A stretch of 64,000 bases of DNA, taken from positions 184,025 to 248,024 of the forward strand of contig NZ_JAGFNP010000009.1 of assembly GCF_017592475.1 (NCBI RefSeq), given 5' to 3'. Origin of the DNA: Glycomyces niveus. GTDB taxonomy: Bacteria; Actinomycetota; Actinomycetes; Mycobacteriales; Micromonosporaceae. A model generated the notes under the pieces. That model was given only the letters and a program-made list of their open reading frames with translations. It was not told the origin of the DNA and searched no databases. Below, piece by piece: positions 25,840-35,718 of the stretch. Within the stretch, counting starts at the first letter, position 1; every line of letters starts with the position of its first letter. Both the position numbers and the translations under genes were made by a program.

Positions 25840-28800
25840 CTACGCCGCGGTCAGTCCGGCGATCGCGTCGGCGAGACCCGCGGCCGCCGCGTCCACCTCC
25901 TCCTGCGAGGCGCTCTTGCCGTCCTTCGCGGCCTGGGCGGCGGCGCGCGCGGCGACCAGCGCCGCCCACGAATCCGCCGTCCAGTCGGCCTCGTGCAGCG
26001 CCGCCGCGTCGCCCAAGCGGACGTCGAGCGCGGACTTGTCGACGACCGCGACGATGAACTCGAGCTCGGCGACGTTGCAGTAGCCGTTGCCGCCGCTGAT
26101 GCGCAGCGCCTCATAGCTGACGGGCTCGGCCAAGGCGACCGTGTTCCAGCCGCGCACCGGCGTCCCGGTGTTCGCGAACGCGGTCCAGGTCGCGCCGCTG
26201 TCGTTCGAGCCGTCGATGGACATGTTGGTCGCGCGGTTCACCGATGCGTCCTTCGGGAAGTACCTGACGCCGAGCACTTCGAACTCGGTCCCGTCGGTCG
26301 GTAGCACGGTGTTCGTGCACGACTTCGTGGTGGTGTCGGTCCAGGTGCCGGGGTCCCCGTCGAACATGCGCCAGCCGTTGTCGGCCGCGTTGAGCGTGCC
26401 GTCCCAGCTCGCGGTGCTCGCGGTGACCCAGCTCCGGTCGATCGCGGCCGGCGCCTCGGTCACCAAGGGGTCCAAGAGCTCCCACGCGTCGATGAGCCGC
26501 CGCGCGAGCGCGTCCTCATCGGCGCCCGGCTCCTCGCGGGCCTCCCGGACCGCCGCCACCTCCCGCGGGAAGAGGATCCGCGAACCGCGCGCGTACGCCT
26601 CCAGATCCACGGCGTCGGCCTGCTCCAGCACCGTGTCGAGGTCGCCGCTGATGTCGCCGAAGAGCCTGAACTCCGAGACCGAGACGGCATACCGGTTGCG
26701 CAGCCGCAGGTATCGGTACGGCGTCTCGTCGCCGGACTCCAAGTTCTGCCAGTCGTAGCCGCGGAACGCCGGTTCCGTCAGGGTCGTCCAGTGCTCGAGG
26801 TCGTTGGAGCCCTGGAAGACCATGGTGTCGATGAGGCCCGGGTACCTGGTGTCCTGGTTGATCAGGAAGTCGGCGCGGTCGAGCGAGAGCCCGCGGCCCT
26901 CCCCGAAGTCCCAGGTGATGTGGTACTCGCCGGTGGTCCCGCTCAGCGCGCCGATCGAGTTCACCTTGCCGTCGAGCATGAGCGCCGCTTGCGCCTCCCT
27001 TATGGCGTCGGGCGCGCCGTTGTCGTCCACGACCTCGGCGAACGTCGCCGGATCGACGATGTTCCGATCATCGGAGAAATACACGCGGCTGAAATCGGTC
27101 GTCCCGAGCACCGTCGGCGCGGCGTCGCCGCCGATGCTGTAGTCGATGCTGAACGGCACGTCGCCGACCGGCGTGTCCTCGCCGAGCTCGAGGCTCGCCT
27201 TCCACGACAGCCCGTCCTCGCTCACCGCCTCGACCTGGTGGCCACCGATCTCGACGGCCACATCGCCGATCGCCTCGTCACTCTTGAACGTGAGCTCGGC
27301 GGTGTCGCCGGCCGTCACCCGCTCCCGCATCGCGCCAGGCGAAGTGAAGGACACCTCGTCGATCGCGCCGGGCAGCTCGGTGCGCTCGCCCATGATGTGG
27401 AACTCGTCGACGATCCAGATGCCCGGGTAGGCCGGGTCGTTCGGCAGCGCGGGCTCGTCGACCTGCAGCTTGAGGAACCGGTACTGCTCCCCGCGGTGCT
27501 CCTCGACGACCGGGATGTGCTCCCAGCTGTTGACCTCGGCCGTGGGCCGCTCCGACAACAGGTCCCACTCGATCCCGTCGTTCGACCCGTACACGTTGGT
27601 CCCGGCCGAGCGCATCGCGAACGCGAACGGGCCCTGGAACGCGAACTCCTCGGCCGCGACCCGGAACCGCGTCCCGAAGTCGAGCACGAACGAGGTGTGC
27701 AGGATGTTCCCGGTGTGGCCGGGACGCACGATGTAGTCCACCTGAGCGGCGGTGACATCATGCGGCGTGACCATGCCGCCGGAGATGTCCAGCCCGCCGT
27801 CCTCCAAACGCGGGTTCAGCAGGCGCATCCCCTCGACCGTGTCCCGCAATGCTTCCAGCGCGGTCAGGAACTCCTCATCGGTGCCCGATTCGGAGGCCTC
27901 CTTGGCGTCCTGCAGCGCCGCATCGAAGTTCGCGGCGCTGGCGGTCTCGTACACGGCGTCGGGGTCGTAGAGGTCGGCGAGCATCGTGTCGATCGTCTTG
28001 GGCCGGTTGGCCGCGACGACGAACTCGAACGTGCGGCTCGCGACCGTCTGGCCGTCGTCGGCGAAGATCCGCACCTCGTGGCGGCCCCGGTCGGCGTCGC
28101 CGGGGGTCCAGGTGAAGTCGCCTGTCGCGGTGTCGAACGACGCGCCTTCGGGCAGGCCCTCGGCCGAGTAGGTCACGCCCCCGCCGGTGTCGACCGCCTT
28201 GACGTCGAGCGTCCGCTCCATGTTCGCGGCCATGTAGGTGGTGCCGTCGGCCTGCGGGAACTGCGGTGGCGTGAGGTCCTTCGCGCCGGTGGTCATCACA
28301 CTGTCCATGTCCACAGTGGTGCCTTCGGCGCCGGTGAGCCGGAAGTAGTTGATCGGGTTGCCGGACATCGGGTAGGCGAAGTACCGCCATTCTCCGCTGG
28401 TGTCGGGGAGGTCCTGCGTCGCAAGGATGCTCTTGGGCGCCTCATTCGGGTTGAGCCCGGAGGGCTCGGGGTTGCGGAGCACTTCCAGGTGCGCCGGGCC
28501 GTCACTGCGGTACTTGAGGCCGAACACGGCTCCCTGCGCGAACTCCACGCGGGACATGGCGGTCGTCGTGCCTTCTTCGGTGACGCTCGCGCGCGCAAAC
28601 GTTTGACCGCCTTCAGTGACGAGCTCGGTCCGGTCGTCGAGCATGAGCCCGGCCTTGTCGAACCGCCAGGCGGGGTCCTCGCGCGGCGCAGGCGGCTCGG
28701 TGCCGGCCAGCTCCTCGGGGAACGCGACCCAGTACTCGGGGTTCTTGTCGCCCGGGCCCCAGAAGTTCGCGGTCGTCGAGGCGCCGCGGGTGAAGATCGG

Positions 28801-30117
28801 GCCGTCCATGCGGGCGGCCAGGCGGGCCAGCCACGGCGCTTCGGCCTCCACGTCGACACCGCGTTCGATCTTGTACTCGTAGTACAGCTCCGCGACCGAG
28901 ATCGTGTTGAAGATGCGGCCCCGGTAGGACTGCGAGACCGTGCCGAACCAGTCCTCGCCGCGCTCGTCGACCCACGGCATCCAGCCGCCCTGCATGTACT
29001 TGTAGAACTGCTCGGCGCCCTGGAGGAGCCGCTGGTCGAGGAAGTCGTAGGCGGAGACGGCGTCCTCGGCGGTCGAGACGGTGCCGTCGACCGGGTCGAC
29101 CTTGGTGCCCTGCAGTTCCAGCATCCGTGCGAGCCCGGCGAAGTTGTCGATGTTGCACTCGCCATGGGCCTGGTCGCGGCCCATCTCGCGGACCTGCACG
29201 AAGTCGTACCCGTACGGGTTGATCGGGTTCTCCGCCTCGATGAGCGGCATCTGCTCGGCCATCGAGCCGTTGTCGTACGCGTCGTCGCCCTCATTGACGG
29301 TGTACCACTCGACGCCCTTGGCGTAGCCCGCGGTGTCGTCAGAGTAGATCGCGGTCGCGATCCGTCCGAACAGGCCGAAGTTGTGCTGGTTCATCCAGTG
29401 GTGGTTGGAGGCCAGGAACTCCTCCAGGACGGGGTTGGCGAAGTTGCCGAGCAGTCGCTCGTCGTCCTCGGCGCTCCACACCACGTTGTAGCCGTCGTGC
29501 TGGCCGGGAGTGTCGTCGTCCGCCGGTTCGGTGGCGCGGATGATCTCGGCGGCCATGAGGAACTGGTAGAGCGGGTGTCCGGTGTGGATGTGCGCGTCGG
29601 GGAAGTACGTGTAGCCGTTCGGGTCCATGTCGGCCCAGGTGCGCAGGGCCTGGATCGCGTTTTTGCGGTAGACCTCGTTCCCGGTGGTGACCCACATGAG
29701 GGACTGGGTGAGCGCGCCGAAGGAGTCGTTGGTCTCCCGGCCGCGCATCCCGGCGTTGTCGAAGATCTTGGTCCGGGCCTTGTCGGGTTCGGCCGCCGAC
29801 ACGGAGTTCGACGCCCGCCAGGTGGTGGACGCGAAGCCCGTCTTGGTCATCGCGTCGAAGTACGACGCCCACGGCTCCTGGCCGGAGCGCACCATCTCCT
29901 GCGTCGTGCGCAGGTCGTCGGCGGAGAGGCCGATGCCGGGATGGACGAACCCGGCGTCGCTCACCGTCTCGTTGACGGTGACCACATGGTCGGTGATGAG
30001 CCCGGAGGGCTCGGCGGCCGGAGCGGGGGAGGCCGCCGCCACCATGCCGGCCGCGAGCGCCAGCACGGCGGCCGCGGCGGTCGGCCAGGGCCGTCCTCGG
30101 GGTCTGGTCTGCTTCAT
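25840..30117 (-). CDS. Secreted alginate-lyase-like multidomain protein, 1425 aa (paralogue 1)
   Basis: Signal peptide about 1-35. The catalytic-like region (about 50-470) is the helical alginate-lyase fold (PF05426 type), with HPGIGL (59-64), a Trp/Asp-rich D-x-HIHTG segment (174-180), NHHWMNQHN (238-246) and MGRDQAHG (312-319), the likely active-site His/Asn/Arg set. It is followed by a beta domain (about 480-610), a putative Ig domain with TWTPGDADRG (about 620-710), a FIVAR-like helical segment (LADLYDPDAVYETASAANF), then at least three discoidin (F5/8 type C)-like modules and a C-terminal FIVAR-like segment. There is no sorting signal. Acts outside the cell, probably on a uronate-containing polysaccharide; the substrate is unknown. 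A GGATATCGTTATCC palindrome lies 66 bp upstream. Confidence 0.78.
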   Translation of the reverse strand: MKQTRPRGRPWPTAAAAVLALAAGMVAAASPAPAAEPSGLITDHVVTVNETVSDAGFVHPGIGLSADDLRTTQEMVRSGQEPWASYFDAMTKTGFASTTWRASNSVSAAEPDKARTKIFDNAGMRGRETNDSFGALTQSLMWVTTGNEVYRKNAIQALRTWADMDPNGYTYFPDAHIHTGHPLYQFLMAAEIIRATEPADDDTPGQHDGYNVVWSAEDDERLLGNFANPVLEEFLASNHHWMNQHNFGLFGRIATAIYSDDTAGYAKGVEWYTVNEGDDAYDNGSMAEQMPLIEAENPINPYGYDFVQVREMGRDQAHGECNIDNFAGLARMLELQGTKVDPVDGTVSTAEDAVSAYDFLDQRLLQGAEQFYKYMQGGWMPWVDERGEDWFGTVSQSYRGRIFNTISVAELYYEYKIERGVDVEAEAPWLARLAARMDGPIFTRGASTTANFWGPGDKNPEYWVAFPEELAGTEPPAPREDPAWRFDKAGLMLDDRTELVTEGGQTFARASVTEEGTTTAMSRVEFAQGAVFGLKYRSDGPAHLEVLRNPEPSGLNPNEAPKSILATQDLPDTSGEWRYFAYPMSGNPINYFRLTGAEGTTVDMDSVMTTGAKDLTPPQFPQADGTTYMAANMERTLDVKAVDTGGGVTYSAEGLPEGASFDTATGDFTWTPGDADRGRHEVRIFADDGQTVASRTFEFVVAANRPKTIDTMLADLYDPDAVYETASAANFDAALQDAKEASESGTDEEFLTALEALRDTVEGMRLLNPRLEDGGLDISGGMVTPHDVTAAQVDYIVRPGHTGNILHTSFVLDFGTRFRVAAEEFAFQGPFAFAMRSAGTNVYGSNDGIEWDLLSERPTAEVNSWEHIPVVEEHRGEQYRFLKLQVDEPALPNDPAYPGIWIVDEFHIMGERTELPGAIDEVSFTSPGAMRERVTAGDTAELTFKSDEAIGDVAVEIGGHQVEAVSEDGLSWKASLELGEDTPVGDVPFSIDYSIGGDAAPTVLGTTDFSRVYFSDDRNIVDPATFAEVVDDNGAPDAIREAQAALMLDGKVNSIGALSGTTGEYHITWDFGEGRGLSLDRADFLINQDTRYPGLIDTMVFQGSNDLEHWTTLTEPAFRGYDWQNLESGDETPYRYLRLRNRYAVSVSEFRLFGDISGDLDTVLEQADAVDLEAYARGSRILFPREVAAVREAREEPGADEDALARRLIDAWELLDPLVTEAPAAIDRSWVTASTASWDGTLNAADNGWRMFDGDPGTWTDTTTKSCTNTVLPTDGTEFEVLGVRYFPKDASVNRATNMSIDGSNDSGATWTAFANTGTPVRGWNTVALAEPVSYEALRISGGNGYCNVAELEFIVAVVDKSALDVRLGDAAALHEADWTADSWAALVAARAAAQAAKDGKSASQEEVDAAAAGLADAIAGLTAA

Positions 30118-30182
30118 CGCAGGGTTCCTTCCGTAGTCCGGCGCGCGCCGGGGGACAGGGGTCGAGGCGCGCCAAGAAAGCG

Positions 30183-30196
30183 GGATATCGTTATCC
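30183..30196. promoter_or_regulatory. GATAAC-type operator (site A)
   Basis: GGATATCGTTATCC, the reverse complement of the 48654 site. It lies between the divergent lyase-like gene (start 30117) and GH36 gene (start 30316), and a weaker GATATCGTTTTCC copy sits at 30240-30252, nearer GH36. One repressor could control both genes. Confidence 0.75.
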
Positions 30197-30315
30197 TTTG
30201 ATCGATGCTAACGGCGTCCAGAACTGGAATCAAGACTCCGATATCGTTTTCCTGAAAACGCGTGCCTTTCCCGAACGCGACCCTTCCCTCCGACGATCCG
30301 AACTGGAGCGAGCAC

Positions 30316-32364
30316 ATGACCGCGACCGCACCCCCGCCCGCCGGAACGGCCATCGAATGGACCCGTCCCGGCCTGCACCTGCGCTTCGACACCGGCGCGG
30401 ACGAGCGGCCCGTCCATCTCGTCCACTGGGCCACCGGCCCCGGCGCCCCGTCGGTCGCCGCGCCTTCGCCGATCGTGGACCTCAGCGCCGCCGGCGAGCA
30501 CCGCGCCCGCCACAACCAGAGCCTCCTGCTCTGGGGGGCCGGGCTCCGGCTGCGCTACACCGGCCACGAAGCGGACGGCGACGAACTCCGCGTCCACCAG
30601 CGCGACCCCGAACTCGGCCTCGAAGTGACCAGCGTCTTCCGCGCCGCCGGACCGGGGCTCCAGATCCGCCAGACCGTCCGCAACGGAGCGGAGGACGAAC
30701 TCGTGCTCCTGGCCGTGAGCTCGGCGCTCATCGCCGTCCCCGAAGGCGCGCACGACCTCCTCTGGGGCGAGAGCGAATGGCTCGCCGAAGGGCGCTGGCA
30801 CCAGCGCCCGCTCACCGACCTGCTGCCGAACGTCAACCCGGAGTTCCACCACCGCCGCAACCGGGGGAACGTGGCGAGGACCAGCCACGGGTCGTTCTCG
30901 AGCGGCGAGTTCCTGCCCACCGGCGTGCTCCTGACCGAGGGCGGGCCGTCGCTGGCGTGGCAGGTCGAGGCCAGCGCGGGCTGGCACTGGGAGGCGAGCC
31001 AGCACGAGGGCACCGTCACCGTCGGAGTCTACGGCCCGACCGACCTGTATCACCAGTTCACGCAGCGCCTCGCGCCCGGCGAGGCGTTCACGACGGTGCC
31101 CGCCGGGTGCTGCGTCGCCGACGGCGGGCGCGACGCCGCCTTCGCGGCCCTGTCCGACTACCGGCGCGCGATCCGCGAGGTCCGCCCGGTCGACGCCCGG
31201 CTTCCCTTGGTCTACAACGACTTCATGAACACCCTCATGGCCGGGCCCTCCACGGAGAAGGAGCTCCCGCTCATCGAGGCGGCCGCCGAGGCGGGCGCGG
31301 AGTACTACTGCGTGGACGCCGGCTGGTACGGCACCGGCAACTGGTGGACCGACGCCGGCGACTGGCACGAAGCGCCCGGGCACTTCACCGGCGGGCTCGT
31401 CGCCGTCTTCGACGCGATCCGCGCCAAGGGGATGCGCCCCGGCATCTGGCTCGAACCGGAAGCGGTGGGCGCCAACGCGAAAGCCGCCCGAGAGCTGCCT
31501 GAGGAGGCGTTCTTCCAGCGGCACGGCCGCCGCGTCTTCGAGACCGGGCACTACCAGCTCGACTTCCGTCACCCGGCCGCGCGCGCCCACCTGGACGAGG
31601 CCGTCGACCGGCTGGTGGAGGAGTTCGGGATCGCGTTCTTCAAGCTCGACTACAACGTGAACGCCGGGGTCGGCACCGATGTGGACTGCGACGGTCCGGG
31701 CGCCGGGCTCCTGGGGCACACGCGGGCGTTCCGGGACTGGCTGAGCGACGCCCAGCGGCGGCACCCCGGGGTCCTGTTCGAGAACTGCGGCTCCGGCGCG
31801 ATGCGCATGGACTACCACCTGCTCTCGGTGGCGCACCTGCAGTCCACGAGCGACCAGCAGGACTTCCGCCGCTACGCGCCGATCGCGGCGGCCGCTCCCG
31901 CGAGCGTCCTCCCCGAGCAGGCCGGGAACTGGGCGTATCCGGACGCGTCGATGAGTATCGAGGAGACGGCGTTCGCGATGACCGCCGGGGTGATGGGCCG
32001 GCTCTACCTCTCGGGGTTCCTGGGCGGGCTCGGCCCGGAGCGGTTCGCGCTGGTGCGCGAAGCCGTTGCGCTCCACAAGGACTGGCGCGAGCGGATCGCC
32101 CGGTCGCACCCGGTGTGGCCGCTCGGCCTGCCCGGCTGGGACGACGACGTGATCGCGCTGCAGCTCGAGGCGGGCACTGAGTCGCTGCTGGCGGTGTGGT
32201 CTCGCGGCGCGGCGGCGGAGGTCGCTCTGCCGGGGCTGCGCGGTCGGCATGTGCGGCAGGCCTACCCGGTCGACCTGCCCGTCTGGGCGATCCGCGCCGA
32301 CGGCGACGTGCCGGTGCTGCGCGTCCCGGAGGGCCCGGCCGCGCGGATCTTCACCGTGCAGTGA
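30316..32364 (+). CDS. GH36-type alpha-galactosidase (second of three)
   Basis: 682 aa, cytoplasmic. ATG 30316 follows GGAGCGAGCAC; an upstream ATG (30262) would overlap the regulatory region. Beta-sandwich N-domain, TIM barrel about 290-590, beta C-domain. Probable nucleophile D445 (FFKLDYNVN) and acid/base D513 (QSTSDQQD). The DAGWYGTGNWW and IWLEPEAVG motifs diverge from the other two GH36 proteins here, so it belongs to a different subfamily and its specificity may not be plain alpha-galactose. It is divergent from the lyase-like gene and likely shares its operator. Confidence 0.85.
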   Translation: MTATAPPPAGTAIEWTRPGLHLRFDTGADERPVHLVHWATGPGAPSVAAPSPIVDLSAAGEHRARHNQSLLLWGAGLRLRYTGHEADGDELRVHQRDPELGLEVTSVFRAAGPGLQIRQTVRNGAEDELVLLAVSSALIAVPEGAHDLLWGESEWLAEGRWHQRPLTDLLPNVNPEFHHRRNRGNVARTSHGSFSSGEFLPTGVLLTEGGPSLAWQVEASAGWHWEASQHEGTVTVGVYGPTDLYHQFTQRLAPGEAFTTVPAGCCVADGGRDAAFAALSDYRRAIREVRPVDARLPLVYNDFMNTLMAGPSTEKELPLIEAAAEAGAEYYCVDAGWYGTGNWWTDAGDWHEAPGHFTGGLVAVFDAIRAKGMRPGIWLEPEAVGANAKAARELPEEAFFQRHGRRVFETGHYQLDFRHPAARAHLDEAVDRLVEEFGIAFFKLDYNVNAGVGTDVDCDGPGAGLLGHTRAFRDWLSDAQRRHPGVLFENCGSGAMRMDYHLLSVAHLQSTSDQQDFRRYAPIAAAAPASVLPEQAGNWAYPDASMSIEETAFAMTAGVMGRLYLSGFLGGLGPERFALVREAVALHKDWRERIARSHPVWPLGLPGWDDDVIALQLEAGTESLLAVWSRGAAAEVALPGLRGRHVRQAYPVDLPVWAIRADGDVPVLRVPEGPAARIFTVQ

Positions 32365-32373
32365 GCGCTAACG
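32361..32373. promoter_or_regulatory. GAGCGCTAAC site, upstream copy
   Basis: GTGAGCGCTAACG overlapping the stop codon of the GH36 gene; the same 12 bases recur at 32506 on the promoter of the next operon, 145 bp away. Confidence 0.5.
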
Positions 32374-32489
32374 GGAACGCGGCACCGCGAGGTGCGGGGG
32401 AGTAGCAGGACGGCGAGCCGGTCGGTGCCCTTGAACAGGGCGCCGACCGACTCCTCAGTATCGATGAATGGAAATATTGAGCTGTCGTG

Positions 32490-32519
32490 TTGACTCGGTC
32501 ACGCCGTGAGCGCTAACAT
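32490..32519 (+). promoter_or_regulatory. Promoter of the 32.5-kb operon with LacI-type operator
   Basis: TTGACT (32490-32495), 18 bp, TAACAT (32514-32519). The imperfect palindrome GTGAGCGCTAACA (32506-32518) overlaps the -10 box, a standard repression position for LacI/CebR-type regulators. The LacI gene four positions down the operon is the obvious binder. Confidence 0.7.
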
Positions 32520-32558
32520 TTCCTCGCATCTCGACCCCTACCGAGAAGCCAGGTGCCC

Positions 32559-33494
32559 ATGCAGACTCTTGTCCGGACCGAGCCGCGCCCTGAGCAGGTG
32601 GCTCCGCGGCGACCGCGCTGGCGGCGGCGCACTACCGTCGAGGCCTACGCGCTGCTCGCGCCCAGCATCGCCGGATTCGCGGTCTTCCTGCTCGCTCCGA
32701 TCGTCATCGTCGCGGTCCTCAGCCTCTACGACTGGAACCTGCTCTCCGACCCCGAGTTCATCGGGCTCGAGAACTACCGGGAGCTGGCCGCGGACGAGCG
32801 GGCGCTCCAGTCGATCGGGAACACGTTCTACTACGTCCTCCTCAACATCCCCGTCCAGACCGTGCTCGCGCTCTTGCTCGCGCTGGCGCTCAACGCGAAG
32901 ATCAAGGCCCGCAACACCTTCCGCGTCCTCTACGTGCTGCCGTGGATGGCGATGCCGGTGGCACTCGGCGTCATCTGGCGGTGGGTGTTCGACCCCGCGT
33001 ACGGCGCGCTCAACCGCTTCCTCGCCCTGTTCGGGATCGACGGCGCGGCCTGGCTGACCGACTCGGCCTGGGCCATGCCGGTCATCGCCTCGGTCAACGT
33101 GTGGCAGTACACCGGCTACACCATGCTGTTCTTCCTCGCCGGGCTGCAGGCGATCCCCGCGCAGCTCTACGAGGCGGCCGATGTGGACGGCGCCTCGCCG
33201 GTGCACCGGTTCTTCACGATCACGCTGCCGCTGCTGCGCCCGGCGATGATGTTCGTGCTCATCACCAGCGTCATCGGCTCGTTCCAGGTCTTCGACACCA
33301 TCCACGTCATGACCGCGGGCGGCCCCGCCGGATCCACCGCGACCCTGAACTACCAGATCTACCTGGAGTCCTTCACCCAGCGCAATGCCGGGTACGCGTC
33401 GATGCTCGCCGTGATCCTGTTCGCCGTCATCGCGCTCATCACCCTCGCCCAGGCGGCCTTCTTCCGCAAGCGCACCGTCTACGACTTCAGTTAG
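32559..33494 (+). CDS. Sugar ABC transporter permease, MalF/UgpA type
   Basis: 311 aa with six membrane helices and the EAA loop QLYEAADVDGASPVHRFFTITLPLLRP. It starts the 32.5-42.3 kb operon. ATG 32559 is used; a GTG two codons upstream (32553) is also possible. It forms the channel with the next gene and is of the MalF type rather than the LplB type of the other three importers in this window, so it probably takes shorter oligosaccharides. Confidence 0.9.
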   Translation: MQTLVRTEPRPEQVAPRRPRWRRRTTVEAYALLAPSIAGFAVFLLAPIVIVAVLSLYDWNLLSDPEFIGLENYRELAADERALQSIGNTFYYVLLNIPVQTVLALLLALALNAKIKARNTFRVLYVLPWMAMPVALGVIWRWVFDPAYGALNRFLALFGIDGAAWLTDSAWAMPVIASVNVWQYTGYTMLFFLAGLQAIPAQLYEAADVDGASPVHRFFTITLPLLRPAMMFVLITSVIGSFQVFDTIHVMTAGGPAGSTATLNYQIYLESFTQRNAGYASMLAVILFAVIALITLAQAAFFRKRTVYDFS

Positions 33495-33505
33495 GGGCCG
33501 AACCG

Positions 33506-34321
33506 ATGAAGAAGATCCCGCTCTACCTCGTGCTCGTCGCGGGCGCGCTCGTCTCGGTCGCCCCCTACCTGCTGACCATGAACGCCGCGTTCAAGTCCAA
33601 GCAGGAGATCCTGACCTCCGAGCCGTGGGCGCCCCCGACGGACCCGATCCTCACCAACTTCGCCGAAGTGTGGAGCCGCTACGACTTCGCCACCTTCGTG
33701 GTCAATTCCGTGATCGTCGCCGTGGCGGTGACCCTCGGCCAGCTCGTGTTCTCCACCCTCGCCGCCTACGCCTTCGCGCGCCTCGACTTCCCCGGCCGCG
33801 ACCAGCTGTTCTGGGCCTACATCGCGACGCTCATGGTGCCGCAGATCGTGACCCTCGTGCCCACCTTCATCATCGTGCGCGAACTCGGCCTGGTCGACAC
33901 GCACCTCGGCCTCGTCCTGCCGTTCGTGTTCGGGTTCCTCATGCCCTACGGCGTGTTCCTGGTGCGCCAGTACTTCAAGACCATCCCCGAGTCGATCGAG
34001 CACGCCGCCCGTATCGACGGGGCCGGGACGCTCACGATCCTGTGGCGAGTCATGGTCCCCATGGCCCGCCCGATCCTCGGCACGCTCGCCGTCATCAGCT
34101 TCGTGAACACCTGGAACAACCTCCTGTGGCCGCTCATCATCACCCACTCGGAGTCCACCCGGGTCATCACGCGCGGCATCGCGCAGATGCAGTCCCAGTT
34201 CAACCAGGAGTACCACCTCGTCCTGGCCGCCTCCGCGATGGCGCTGCTCCCGCTGGTCGCCGTCTTCCTGGCCTTCCAGCGGCACATCGTCCGCTCCATC
34301 GCCCTCAGCGGCATGAAGTGA
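33506..34321 (+). CDS. Sugar ABC transporter permease, MalG type
   Basis: 271 aa, six membrane helices, EAA loop SIEHAARIDGAGTLTILWRVMVPMARP. It begins 11 bp after the MalF-type gene, with AGGGGCC before the ATG. It is the partner channel half; the ATPase is absent from the locus. Confidence 0.92.
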   Translation: MKKIPLYLVLVAGALVSVAPYLLTMNAAFKSKQEILTSEPWAPPTDPILTNFAEVWSRYDFATFVVNSVIVAVAVTLGQLVFSTLAAYAFARLDFPGRDQLFWAYIATLMVPQIVTLVPTFIIVRELGLVDTHLGLVLPFVFGFLMPYGVFLVRQYFKTIPESIEHAARIDGAGTLTILWRVMVPMARPILGTLAVISFVNTWNNLLWPLIITHSESTRVITRGIAQMQSQFNQEYHLVLAASAMALLPLVAVFLAFQRHIVRSIALSGMK

Positions 34322-34365
34322 CACCGGCTCCGCAACCGACCTCTCAACGACGAAAGGCAAACGGC

Positions 34366-35688
34366 ATGAACAAGACCCGCCCCGCGGCCCTCGCCGCCCT
34401 CGCGCTCGCCCTCCCCGCCGGACTCGCCGCCTGCGGCGGCGACGACGGCGGACCGGTGACGCTGCGCTACGCCTTCTGGGACGACAACCAGCGCCCCGCC
34501 CTCGAAGCCATGATCGCGGCCTTCAACGAGGAGCACCCCGACATCGAAGTCGAGCTCGAGCAGAACCCCTGGGAGGACTACTGGGCCGGGCTCGACAGCC
34601 GCTTCGCCGCCGAAGAGGCCCCCGACGTGTTCTGGAACCACGTCTCCCGCTTCCCCACCTACGCCTCCAACGGCGTCCTCCTGCCGATCACCGACGACAT
34701 CGAGGACGACGGCCTCGACACCTCGATCTACCCCGAGAACCTCTACAACTCCTGGCAGTTCGAGGACGAGCAGTACGGCCTCCCCAAGGACTGGGACTCC
34801 ATCGCCCTCGTCTACCGCCTCGACGCCCTCGAAGCCGCCGGCATCGACCCCGCCACTGTCGGCGACCTCGAATGGAACCCCGTCGACGGCGGCACCTACG
34901 TCGAATTCCTCCAGAAGCTCACCGTCGACGCCAACGGCAACAACGCCCTGAGCCCCGACTTCGACCCCGAGAACGTCGTCCAGTACGGCACCGCCATGTC
35001 CTCCAACACCGGCCAGACCGACTGGTGGAACTACGCGGTCCAGAACGGCTGCTCCCTCCAGACCGAGCCGTGGGGCGACTACGCCATCGACGCGCCCGAA
35101 TGCGTCGAGGCCATCCAGTTCACCGCCGACCTCTACAACAAGTGGCACGTCGCCGTCCCCGCCGAATCCACGAACCAGCCCAACGGCGGCGTCCCCGGCG
35201 ACTACGTCGTCCCCGGCCAGGCCGCCACCACCCTCGACGGCTCCTGGATGCTCAGCTTCTACCGCGACGGCCTCGAACCGGGCACGTGGGCGGTCGCCGA
35301 CAACCCCTCGGGCCCCGTCGGCTCCGGCACGGTCATCAACGGCCTCTCCAACGCCATCTACGCCGGCACCGAGCACCCCGACGAGGCCTGGGAACTCGTC
35401 AAGTTCCTCGGTTCCGAAGAGGCGCAGGCGATCGCGACGGGCATGGGCTCGGTGTGGCCCGGCGTCTCCTCCCTCAACCAGGACTTCGCCGACTACTGGG
35501 CCGGCGAGGGCATCGACGTCACCGGCTTCCAGACCGCCGCCGAAGGCACCACCATCGGCTACCCGCTCTCCATGAACGACGCCGCGTTCGGCACCGCCGC
35601 GATGGACGAGTTCAATCAGGTCTGGCTGGGCACCAAGGACGCCCAGGCGGCGGCCGAGGCGGTCGTCGCGATCGCCAACGCCGAATAG
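34366..35688 (+). CDS. Sugar-binding lipoprotein of the MalF/MalG-type importer
   Basis: 440 aa. Sec lipoprotein signal MNKTRPAALAALALALPAGLAAC with lipobox LAAC. Type-1 solute-binding fold with VTLRYAFWDDNQRPALEAMIAAFNEEHPDIEVEL at the start and an aspartate-rich body. GAAAGGC lies before the ATG. It captures the oligosaccharide for the two preceding permeases; the sugar is unknown, though the GH36 and secreted GH-A enzyme in the operon suggest a galactose-containing fragment. Confidence 0.92.
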   Translation: MNKTRPAALAALALALPAGLAACGGDDGGPVTLRYAFWDDNQRPALEAMIAAFNEEHPDIEVELEQNPWEDYWAGLDSRFAAEEAPDVFWNHVSRFPTYASNGVLLPITDDIEDDGLDTSIYPENLYNSWQFEDEQYGLPKDWDSIALVYRLDALEAAGIDPATVGDLEWNPVDGGTYVEFLQKLTVDANGNNALSPDFDPENVVQYGTAMSSNTGQTDWWNYAVQNGCSLQTEPWGDYAIDAPECVEAIQFTADLYNKWHVAVPAESTNQPNGGVPGDYVVPGQAATTLDGSWMLSFYRDGLEPGTWAVADNPSGPVGSGTVINGLSNAIYAGTEHPDEAWELVKFLGSEEAQAIATGMGSVWPGVSSLNQDFADYWAGEGIDVTGFQTAAEGTTIGYPLSMNDAAFGTAAMDEFNQVWLGTKDAQAAAEAVVAIANAE

Positions 35689-35718
35689 CCGCACCAGTAC
35701 CGAAAGGCCACCGAGAGC

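Noticed and set aside
28596..28605. Perfect CAAACGTTTG palindrome resembling the fucose LacI core
   Set aside because: It lies deep inside the 1425-aa coding sequence, encodes conserved frame residues and differs from the CAAACGATTG core; probably chance.
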